From NCBI GenBank assembly GCA_003157715.1, contig PMKK01000186.1, positions 308 to 6,053 of the forward strand: a stretch of DNA of 5,746 bases. Reading direction: 5' to 3'. A program made the position numbers and the translations under genes. Of this stretch, positions 1 through 5,210 are shown one piece after another. The notes under the pieces are model-generated. The model made no database searches. It was not told the origin of the DNA and saw nothing but the letters and a program-made list of their open reading frames with translations. The stretch's first letter is position 1, and the number at the start of each line of letters is the position of its first letter. Origin of the DNA: Actinomycetota bacterium. GTDB lineage: Bacteria > Actinomycetota > Thermoleophilia > UBA2241.

Positions 1-1143
1 ACACTGCTGCTCGACAAGACCGGCACGATCACCATGGGAAACCGTCAGGCGACCGCCTTTCTGCCCATGCCCGGCGTCACAGAGGAAGAGCTCGCGGACA
101 CCGCCCAGTTGGCCTCACTTGCCGACGAGACCCCCGAGGGACGCTCGGTCGTCGTACTGGCCAAAAGCTACGGCATCCGCGCCCGCCACATCGACCCCGA
201 ACAGACGACCTTCATCGAGTTCACCGCCCAGACACGCATGAGCGGTATCGACCTGGACGGGCACTCGGTGCGCAAGGGCGCCGGCGAGGCCGTGACGGCC
301 TGGGTCCGCGAGCGCGGCGGGACCATCCCCGACGAGCTCTCCGAGACGATCGCGGCGATCTCGCAGGTGGGCTCGACGCCCTTGGTGGTCGCCCGCAACG
401 ACCAGGTGCTCGGCGTCATCGAGCTCAAGGACGTCGTCAAGGGCGGCATCCGCGAGAAGTTCGCCGAGATGCGGGCCCTAGGCATCCGCACGGTGATGAT
501 CACCGGCGATAACCCCCTGACCGCCGAGGCGATCGCCCGGGAGGCCGGCGTCGATGAGTTCCTGGCCGAGGCCACCCCCGAAGACAAGATGGATCGCATC
601 CGCGCCGAGCAAGCCGGCGGCCATCTGGTGGCCATGACCGGCGACGGCACAAACGACGCTCCGGCCCTGGCGCTGGCCGACGTCGGCGTCGCCATGAACA
701 CCGGCACCCAAGCCGCCAAAGAGGCCGGCAACCTGGTCGATCTGGACTCAAACCCCACCAAGCTCATGGAGATCGTCGAGGTGGGCAAGCAGCTGCTGAT
801 CACGCGCGGCTCGTTGACCACGTTTTCGATCTGCAACGACATCGCCAAGTACTTCGTCGTCATCCCCGCCATGTTCTACGCGGTCTACCCGCAGCTTACG
901 ACTCTGGACATCCTGCACCTGAGCAGTCCGCATGCCGCCATCCTCTCGGCGGTGATCTTCAACGCCGTCATCATCCTGTTTCTGATCCCGCTGGCGCTGC
1001 GCGGTGTGCAGGTCGGGGCGCGTGGCGCGCAAGCCCAGTTGCGGCGCAACTTGTTCATCTACGGGCTGGGCGGCCTGATCACGCCGTTCATCCTGATCAA
1101 GCTCATCGATCTTCTCGTTCTCGCTCCTCTGGGGGTGCACTGA
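1..1143 (+). CDS. kdpB: KdpB, potassium-transporting P-type ATPase catalytic subunit (3' part, 5' end outside window)
   Basis: This is the catalytic subunit of the KdpFABC potassium pump in the inner membrane, which hydrolyses ATP to drive K+ import. The reading frame is open from base 1, and the gene continues to the left. The 380 visible residues start just before the P-type ATPase phosphorylation motif DKTGT (Asp codon at 13-15, equivalent to Asp307 of E. coli KdpB). Together with about 302 missing residues this gives the usual length near 680. In order one sees the nucleotide-binding domain ([16 protein letters not shown]), the P-domain motifs [12 protein letters not shown] and [13 protein letters not shown], and then the C-terminal membrane helices. 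The motif NDIAKYF (838-858) carries the Asp/Lys pair of helix 5 (E. coli Asp583/Lys586) implicated in coupling. No key residue is missing in the visible part. The stop codon overlaps the start of kdpC, so translation is probably coupled. The inhibitory phosphoserine site near residue 162 of E. coli KdpB lies outside the window. Confidence 0.98.
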   Translation, partial: TLLLDKTGTITMGNRQATAFLPMPGVTEEELADTAQLASLADETPEGRSVVVLAKSYGIRARHIDPEQTTFIEFTAQTRMSGIDLDGHSVRKGAGEAVTAWVRERGGTIPDELSETIAAISQVGSTPLVVARNDQVLGVIELKDVVKGGIREKFAEMRALGIRTVMITGDNPLTAEAIAREAGVDEFLAEATPEDKMDRIRAEQAGGHLVAMTGDGTNDAPALALADVGVAMNTGTQAAKEAGNLVDLDSNPTKLMEIVEVGKQLLITRGSLTTFSICNDIAKYFVVIPAMFYAVYPQLTTLDILHLSSPHAAILSAVIFNAVIILFLIPLALRGVQVGARGAQAQLRRNLFIYGLGGLITPFILIKLIDLLVLAPLGVH

Positions 1144-1751
1144 TGCTGCGTCGTGAGGTGCTGCCGGCACTGATCTTGACCGCTCTGGCAGCTGTGTTTC
1201 TGGGTCTGGTCTACCCCATGGTCATCTACGGAATCGGCCAGGTGACCTTCGGAAGTCGAGCCAACGGCTCCTTCATTACTCACAACAAGCAGGTGGTCGG
1301 CTCATCTCTGATCGGGCAGAGCTTCACGGACGCCAAGGGCAACCCGCTGCCGCAGTACTTCCAGTCGCGGCCCTCGGCGGCCGGCACCAGTGGCTACGAT
1401 GCCATGTCGAGCGGCGCCTCCAATCTGGGGCCCGGTGACCCCCGTCTTCTTCAGTCGGTGGCCCAGCGCGTCGCGGCCTATCGCAAGTTGAACGGCTTGC
1501 CCGCCAGTGTGGCCCTCCCGGTCGATGCGGTGACGGCCTCGGCCTCGGGGCTCGACCCCGACATCTCGGTGGCCAACGCCGACCTCCAGGCGTCCCGCGT
1601 GGCCCGCGTTCGTGGCCTGCCGCTTGCCGAGGTCATGGCCGCGATCAAGGCACACACCGCGCCGCGCACACTGGGGTTTCTCGGTGAGCGCGTCGTCAAC
1701 GTGCTGGAGCTCAATCTCGCCCTTGACGCTTTACGTCCTCAGGGGCAGTGA
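1143..1751 (+). CDS. kdpC: KdpC, potassium-transporting ATPase accessory subunit
   Basis: KdpC is the single-span subunit of KdpFABC. In the family it stabilises the complex and is thought to assist ATP binding by KdpB. The protein has 202 residues, close to the 190 of E. coli KdpC. One N-terminal membrane helix lies at about residues 7-31, preceded by Arg3-Arg4, followed by a soluble extracytoplasmic domain. Family motifs are clear: GSSLIGQ (53-59), YFQSRPSAAG (72-81), TASASGLDPDIS (131-142) and, near the C-terminus, FLGERVVNVLELNLALD. The ATG shares its A with the last base of the kdpB stop (TGATG), and a G-rich stretch (GGGGGTG, from 1131) can serve as ribosome binding site. These two facts fix the start. 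Nothing looks truncated. The next gene does not follow directly; about 360 bases separate kdpC from the downstream genes. Confidence 0.98.
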   Translation: MLRREVLPALILTALAAVFLGLVYPMVIYGIGQVTFGSRANGSFITHNKQVVGSSLIGQSFTDAKGNPLPQYFQSRPSAAGTSGYDAMSSGASNLGPGDPRLLQSVAQRVAAYRKLNGLPASVALPVDAVTASASGLDPDISVANADLQASRVARVRGLPLAEVMAAIKAHTAPRTLGFLGERVVNVLELNLALDALRPQGQ

Positions 1752-2110
1752 GTCATGAGTTCGAGGGAGAACTGCGCGCGAGGAGCATCTGCTGGCGGCC
1801 GGACCCGTCTTCGAGCTTGCGTTTGCCTTGTCCTCGGTCGTCGCGCGATCGACCCCGTGGCGGCGTTGCGGCTCCTGCCGATGGCGCGTCGGGATCGGGG
1901 GCTTGGGGTCATCAGAACGCCGAGCGAGGCGACCCGCACGGGGGCCAGACGACTCATTCTGAATCTCGCCGCCGTATACGAACTCTTTGTGCTTCCCCGA
2001 GTGTCTTTGCAGGCGGTTAACAGTCTCACGAGTACCGTCATCACAGACAGATGGTGAACCAGCGCCAGATAGCCCCACTAGCCGTCCGGCGGACAGTGCG
2101 GAGGTAAGCG
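1752..2110 (+). other. 359-base gap between kdpC and the kdpDE group, no recognised gene
   Basis: No protein family is recognisable here in any frame. Two reading frames stay open: 1755-2057, which is in frame with kdpC directly after its stop, and 1748-2020, with a GTG overlapping the kdpC stop. Both predicted proteins are Arg/Ser/Pro-rich with no domain or membrane segment, and neither has a good ribosome binding site, so I do not call them. There is no Walker A motif, so this is not a remnant of the missing KdpD N-terminus. Small inverted repeats are AGTTC/GAACT (1758-1773), a distant GACCCC/GGGGTC pair (1851-1856 with 1905-1910), and GTCCG-G-CGGAC (2084-2094) just before the next ribosome binding site. 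A TATACG (1975-1980) resembles a -10 box but lacks a good -35. By position the stretch could hold a promoter for the downstream genes. I see no known riboswitch in it. Confidence 0.5.
2100..2104 (+). promoter_or_regulatory. Strong ribosome binding site of the 58-aa membrane protein
   Basis: GGAGG lies six bases before the ATG at 2111, which is near-ideal Shine-Dalgarno spacing. It is the main reason for accepting the very short downstream frame as a gene. Confidence 0.7.
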
Positions 2111-2287
2111 ATGCAAGATGTCATCTACCTGGCGGGGATGGTCCTGTTCTTTCCCGTGGTCTTTCTCTTTATGGCCGGCCTCGACCGGCTTATCGGATCA
2201 GAAGAGACCAAGGAGATACGACTCGCCAGGCCCGTTCGGGCCACCCAGAAGGTCCAGTTGGGCCCACAGCCCGAGAAGGTAAAGTAA
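2111..2287 (+). CDS. Small single-span membrane protein (58 aa) between kdpC and kdpD
   Basis: A 58-codon frame runs from ATG to TAA behind a strong, well-spaced GGAGG. The N-terminal half is one hydrophobic helix (about residues 4-24, core MVLFFPVVFLFMAGL), ending in the motif DRLIG (25-29). The rest is a short charged tail rich in Glu, Lys and Arg with a basic C-terminus. It does not carry the YLVYALL-type core of KdpF. The pattern of a short aromatic-rich helix followed by Asp/Glu-Arg-Leu resembles, from memory, unnamed 50-60 residue proteins found beside kdpF or kdpA in other high-GC bacteria; a search is needed to confirm this. The stop is 41 bases before the kdpD start, so it is probably co-transcribed with kdpDE. 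A role as an accessory peptide of the Kdp pump or of the sensor kinase is an inference from position only. Confidence 0.72.
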   Translation: MQDVIYLAGMVLFFPVVFLFMAGLDRLIGSEETKEIRLARPVRATQKVQLGPQPEKVK

Positions 2288-2313
2288 AGGCGGCATAGTG
2301 CCGTGAGCCATTG

Positions 2314-2320
2314 AAGGAGG
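2314..2320 (+). promoter_or_regulatory. Ribosome binding site that sets the kdpD start
   Basis: AAGGAGG ends eight bases before the ATG at 2329. It therefore favours that ATG over the in-frame TTG at 2311, which would lie upstream of the site, and over the out-of-frame ATG at 2322, only one base from it. Confidence 0.75.
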
Positions 2321-2328
2321 CATGGGTC

Positions 2329-3900
2329 ATGAGAATCCGCCTGGAGAGCTGGTCGCGGCACTATGGCTATGGGCTCGCGGTGCTGGCTGTCGCAGCCGCC
2401 ACCGCCCTCTTCCTGGCCGGCCGGGACGACTTCGCCACTGGCCAGTGGGGTCTGCTCTATCTGCTGGTTGTGGTCGTAGTGGCCGGCGGCGTCGGCACGG
2501 GCCCGGCCCTGCTGACGGCCGTGATGTCCTTCTTTGCCTGGGACTTCTTCTTCATCCATCCCTACGGCAGCCTCAACGTGGCCGATCCCAAGAACTGGCT
2601 CATGCTGATCGTTTTTCTAGGCGTCGGCGTGCTCATGGGCATCCAGACCGGACGTATGGCGGATCGCGAAGCTCGCGCGCGCTCTCGCGAGCGCGCCGCC
2701 GAGGCGCTCCATCGCGTCAGCGCCAAGCTGGTCTCGCAGGCCACGACAGAGGCCATGGCCGAGACGGTCTTAGGCGAGGTGGTGTATGCCTTGAATGCTA
2801 GCGCGGCGACAATCTACGTCGCCCAGGAGAGTGGTTTTCGCAAATACACGACGACCCAGATGGCGACCAACGACTTTGGCGATACGGCGCCGTGGCGGCC
2901 TTGGCGGCGCTTCCGGTCGGCCCCCATATCGGACCGAACGGCGATCGAGATCATGGTCGTCGATCTGCCCGGAGGCGAGGGGCCCTTCCGCGCCCTGGGC
3001 GAGAGCAACGGACTCTACCTGCCGCTCGCCAGTCCCTCCGGCGTGGCCGGTATCCTCACTGCCGCGGAGCGCCGCGATGGTCGGTCCTACAGTCCAGCCG
3101 ATACGCGTACGCTGGCTTCGCTGGCCAACCTCGTAGCGATCTTCCTGGAGCGTCGCCAGTTCGAATCGAGGGTGGCCCAGCGCGAGGCCGATGGTCTGAA
3201 GTCTACTCTGCTCTCGTCGGTCTCTCACGAGCTCAAGACGCCACTCACCGCGCTCGCTGCTACGGTCAGTAACCTTCTCGAGGGCAACGTTGGCTGGGAC
3301 GAGCAAACCGTGCGTGACGAGCTCGGCGCCATCGTCGGCGACGTGACGCGGCTCAACGCCAGCATCTCCAATCTGCTCGACCTCTCGCGTCTCGAGGCGC
3401 GCGCCTGGGCGCCTCATATCGCACCCTACGACTTAGTCGAGATCATTCTCGCGGCGAGCGACACCCTGCCGGCCAACAAGAGAACTCGCCTGACGATCGA
3501 TGTGCCCGACGATCTGCCACCGGCCGAGGTCGATTTCGCTCAGTTGGCGCGCGTCATCCAGAACCTGCTCGAGAACTCCTTGCTCTACGGCGGCGAAGAG
3601 GCCGCGGTGCGTATTGGCGCGCGCTCGACCTCGCAGGGCCTTGTCCTGTGGGTGGAGGACAATGGCCCGGGGATCCCGCTCGAGGAGCGCGACGCGGTCT
3701 TTCAGAAGTTCTACCGCGGCCGCCAGACGAGAACGCTTGCACCGGCAGGCAGCGGCCTCGGGCTGGCAATCGCGCGGGAGATCGTACTGGCCCGCAAGGG
3801 CAGCATCCGCATCGAAGACGCAGAGCCCCACGGAGCCCGCATTGAGATCATGTTGCCGGCGCTGGTGAGCCTGGAGCAGGGAGGCGTGCGAGCGGCATGA
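2329..3900 (+). CDS. kdpD: KdpD-type sensor histidine kinase lacking the KdpD N-terminal domain
   Basis: This membrane histidine kinase is the likely partner of KdpE in controlling the potassium pump. It has 523 residues from the ATG that follows the ribosome binding site. Four hydrophobic helices (about 12-31, 41-54, 56-76, 89-106) form the DUF4118 membrane domain of KdpD, with the characteristic FFAWDFFFIHPYGSLNVAD stretch (68-86). An Arg/Ala-rich helix links this to a GAF domain (about 125-280). The catalytic core follows: the HisKA motif SHELKTP with phospho-acceptor His300, the N box around NLLENSLLYG (Asn412, Asn416), the G1 box DNGPGIP from Asp444, and the G2 box GSGLGLAIA from Gly474. 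All catalytic residues are present. E. coli KdpD has 894 residues; the missing part is the cytoplasmic KdpD sensor domain with its Walker motifs and the USP-like domain. No trace of these is encoded upstream. The stop overlaps kdpE by four bases, so the two are translationally coupled. The kinase identity is firm. The name kdpD rests on the membrane domain and neighbourhood. Confidence 0.93.
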   Translation: MRIRLESWSRHYGYGLAVLAVAAATALFLAGRDDFATGQWGLLYLLVVVVVAGGVGTGPALLTAVMSFFAWDFFFIHPYGSLNVADPKNWLMLIVFLGVGVLMGIQTGRMADREARARSRERAAEALHRVSAKLVSQATTEAMAETVLGEVVYALNASAATIYVAQESGFRKYTTTQMATNDFGDTAPWRPWRRFRSAPISDRTAIEIMVVDLPGGEGPFRALGESNGLYLPLASPSGVAGILTAAERRDGRSYSPADTRTLASLANLVAIFLERRQFESRVAQREADGLKSTLLSSVSHELKTPLTALAATVSNLLEGNVGWDEQTVRDELGAIVGDVTRLNASISNLLDLSRLEARAWAPHIAPYDLVEIILAASDTLPANKRTRLTIDVPDDLPPAEVDFAQLARVIQNLLENSLLYGGEEAAVRIGARSTSQGLVLWVEDNGPGIPLEERDAVFQKFYRGRQTRTLAPAGSGLGLAIAREIVLARKGSIRIEDAEPHGARIEIMLPALVSLEQGGVRAA

Positions 3901-4637
3901 CAATCGAAGAGCGGCCCACACACATCTTGGCAGTCGACGACGAAGAGCAGATCCGCCGGGCACTGGCGGTGATACTGCACTCACGCGGCTACGTGCTCGA
4001 GTTCGCCGTCAACGGCGACGACGCCATCAGACAGGCCATCGACAAGCCGCCCGACCTGGTAATCCTCGACTTGTCATTGCCCGATCGCAGCGGCATCGAG
4101 GTCTGCCGCGCGCTGCGCTCGTGGATGAAGGCTCCCATCCTCATCCTCTCCGTTCGCTCTGACGAGTCGGACAAGATCTCCGCTCTTGACGAAGGCGCCG
4201 ACGACTACCTTACCAAACCCTTCTCGGCCGGCGAATTGCTCGCCCGAGTACGGGCCCTTCTGCGACGAGCGCGAGAGGCGGTCACACCGCCTCCCGTGGT
4301 CACCGTCGCCGACCTGGTCATCGACGTTGGTCGTCGTCGTGTGACACTGGCCGGCCGCGAGCTCAGCGGCCTGACCCCGACCGAGTTCGAGATCCTCAAC
4401 TACCTGGCGCGCAACGCCGGGCTCGTCCTCACTCAGCGCCAGATCTTGGAGCACGTCTGGGGCCCGGAGTGGGTCGAGGACGCCGCCACGCTGCGAACGC
4501 ACGTGAGCAACCTGCGCAAGAAGATCGAACCTACCAGCGGCGCCCGCCGCTTCATCTTCACTGAGCCCGGAGTGGGCTTCAGGTTTGCAAGTGCGGAAGA
4601 CGAAGCTTCAGCGGGCGTGGGCACCGGTGCCCGCTGA
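3897..4637 (+). CDS. kdpE: KdpE, OmpR/PhoB-family response regulator
   Basis: KdpE is the cytoplasmic DNA-binding partner of KdpD. In its family the phosphorylated form activates kdp transcription. The 246-residue protein has an N-terminal receiver domain (about 8-122) with the acidic pair Asp14/Asp15, phospho-acceptor Asp58 (in LVILDLSLPDRSG), Ser85 at the switch Thr/Ser position and Lys107 in the YLTKPF motif. A winged helix-turn-helix output domain occupies about 137-232, with the typical LTPTEFEILNYL, the VLTQRQILEHVWG segment and a recognition region ending in LRTHVSNLRKKIEP. Length and order match the OmpR/PhoB family, and E. coli KdpE has 225 residues; the extra residues are a short Ala/Gly/Glu-rich C-terminal tail. 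The ATG lies inside the end of kdpD (ATGA overlap). A GGGAGG at 3879-3884 is twelve bases upstream, somewhat far for a ribosome binding site, so coupled re-initiation is likely. No binding site for it could be identified in the window. Confidence 0.96.
   Translation: MTIEERPTHILAVDDEEQIRRALAVILHSRGYVLEFAVNGDDAIRQAIDKPPDLVILDLSLPDRSGIEVCRALRSWMKAPILILSVRSDESDKISALDEGADDYLTKPFSAGELLARVRALLRRAREAVTPPPVVTVADLVIDVGRRRVTLAGRELSGLTPTEFEILNYLARNAGLVLTQRQILEHVWGPEWVEDAATLRTHVSNLRKKIEPTSGARRFIFTEPGVGFRFASAEDEASAGVGTGAR
4611..4634 (+). repeat. Nested inverted repeats at the end of kdpE
   Basis: The last codons of kdpE contain a perfect 14-base palindrome, GGGCACCGGTGCCC (4619-4632). They also contain a competing stem, GCGGGC (4611-4616) with GCCCGC (4629-4634), ending directly at the stop codon. 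No T-run follows, so a terminator role is uncertain. The structure could equally act on mRNA stability or be a by-product of Gly/Ala codons. Confidence 0.4.
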
Positions 4638-4658
4638 GCGAGGGATGACGCGAGTCGT

Positions 4659-4683
4659 CGCCAGGTGGCTGCTTGCCCTGGCG
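4659..4683 (+). repeat. Hairpin between kdpE and the 40-aa ORF
   Basis: CGCCAGG (4659-4665) pairs perfectly with CCTGGCG (4677-4683) around an 11-base loop. It lies 21 bases after the kdpE stop and has no T-run. It could be a weak terminator or processing stem separating kdpE from the following small ORF. I see no gene in 4638-4783 apart from an unsupported 39-codon frame. Confidence 0.35.
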
Positions 4684-4783
4684 TCGCGCTGCTGCGCATC
4701 CCAAGAGGTCGCGCTCGCGAGTTGCTCAACAAGGCGGGGGCCATCGCTTGCGTGCCCTCGCTGAACGCTGAAGAGAACTCCGC

Positions 4784-4906
4784 ATGATCGAGATCGGGAT
4801 CATCGCCATCGATGTTGTGTTCGCGCTGGCCGTTCTGACCGCAGCGTCGTGCCTCGCGTACCTCGTCTACCTGACGATCCGCGAGCACAAAGGGAGGCGA
4901 TGTTAG
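4784..4906 (+). CDS. Putative 40-aa single-span membrane peptide, KdpF-like core
   Basis: A 40-codon ATG-to-TAG frame lies 146 bases after kdpE. Almost the whole peptide is one hydrophobic helix (about residues 4-31), followed by a basic tail (REHKGRR, 33-39). The basic tail predicts a cytoplasmic C-terminus. The core LAYLVYL and the position of the charged tail recall KdpF, the roughly 30-residue stabilising subunit of the Kdp pump, whose family often shows a YLVYALL-type core near its end. KdpF is normally encoded before kdpA, so a copy after kdpE would be out of place. Only a weak ribosome binding site (AAGAG at 4771-4775) is present. The helix could also arise by chance, since Ala/Val/Leu/Ile codons are common in such DNA. 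Coding status is likely but not certain, and the KdpF relation is tentative. Confidence 0.5.
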   Translation: MIEIGIIAIDVVFALAVLTAASCLAYLVYLTIREHKGRRC

Positions 4907-4952
4907 CTGGAAGCACGAAGGGCAGAGCAACGTAGACGAACTCGCGCTCGCT

Positions 4953-4976
4953 CGGGCCATCCTTGAGGAAGGCCCG
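4953..4976. terminator. Candidate transcription terminator hairpin after the kdp group
   Basis: CGGGCC pairs with GGCCCG. An A/A mismatch separates this from an inner TCC/GGA stem closing a TTGA loop, giving a compact 24-base GC-rich hairpin. It begins 47 bases after the stop at 4906 and lies between convergent genes, the expected place for a terminator serving either strand. No clear T-run follows on either side, so it would belong to the U-poor type proposed for high-GC bacteria. The structure is clear; the function is inferred. Confidence 0.42.
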
Positions 4977-4995
4977 CCGGCGATTGTTCACCTTG

Positions 4996-5021
4996 CGTCG
5001 ATAGTCGCCGTCGATAGTCGC
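4996..5021. repeat. Perfect 13-base tandem duplication
   Basis: CGTCGATAGTCGC occurs twice head to tail without mismatch (4996-5008 and 5009-5021), in non-coding DNA between convergent genes. Two copies are compatible with replication slippage. A regulator-binding direct repeat is possible but unsupported, as no promoter is nearby. Confidence 0.75.
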
Positions 5022-5210
5022 AGGCGATCTGCCACAGAGGCCAAACCCAATCAAGTGCCCACAAGACTCCAAAGGGGGTGTGCATGGCATGCGTGCCAGA
5101 TGTTGGTCGGGCCTGCGACAGAGACCGTCGCCAGATACGCGGAATGGAGCGGACAGCACCGTGATCGTAGCGTGGCCGCTATGGCAGCCCTATCTCCGCC
5201 ACCCGTGCCC

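Larger units (their letters stand above)
4907..5210. other. 304-base intergenic region between convergent genes
   Basis: This stretch lies between the last small ORF of the kdp group and the end of the DUF294 gene on the other strand. It holds a GC-rich hairpin (4953-4976), a 13-base tandem duplication (4996-5021) and a short TAGCG-TGGC-CGCTA stem (5168-5181) near the end of the - strand gene. Open frames cross it on both strands, including one on the + strand that continues as a shadow through the DUF294 gene. None has a credible start with a ribosome binding site or a recognisable domain. I see no RNA gene. Confidence 0.5.

Noticed and set aside
1975..1980. TATACG as a -10 promoter box
   Set aside because: No acceptable -35 element at 16-18 bases. 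Nearby TTGCAG (2007) and TTAACA (2017) also lack a matching -10, so no promoter is called.
1748..2057. Two overlapping + strand frames after kdpC (GTG at 1748, ATG at 1755)
   Set aside because: Start overlap or closeness to kdpC is suggestive, but both proteins are Arg/Ser/Pro-rich without domain or hydrophobic pattern, and neither has a credible ribosome binding site. Stop-free frames of this length are common in high-GC DNA.
1731..2078. Antisense frames across the gap between kdpC and the 58-aa gene
   Set aside because: Low-complexity basic composition, no ribosome binding site and no family resemblance; partly antisense to kdpC.
2770..3417. Long antisense frame inside kdpD (215 codons)
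   Set aside because: Shadow of a gene with complete, conserved kinase motifs on the + strand; no independent start signal or family.
4645..4764. 39-codon frame starting seven bases after the kdpE stop
   Set aside because: Cys- and Arg-rich with no clear helix or motif, only a poor GAGGG close to the ATG, and it overlaps a hairpin.
4903..5085. 60-codon - strand frame with a Trp-rich hydrophobic start
   Set aside because: No ribosome binding site before its ATG, the second half is basic low-complexity, and it crosses the hairpin and the tandem repeat.
5168..5181. TAGCG-TGGC-CGCTA stem near the end of the DUF294 gene as its terminator
   Set aside because: Only five base pairs and no T-run on either strand; too weak to call.
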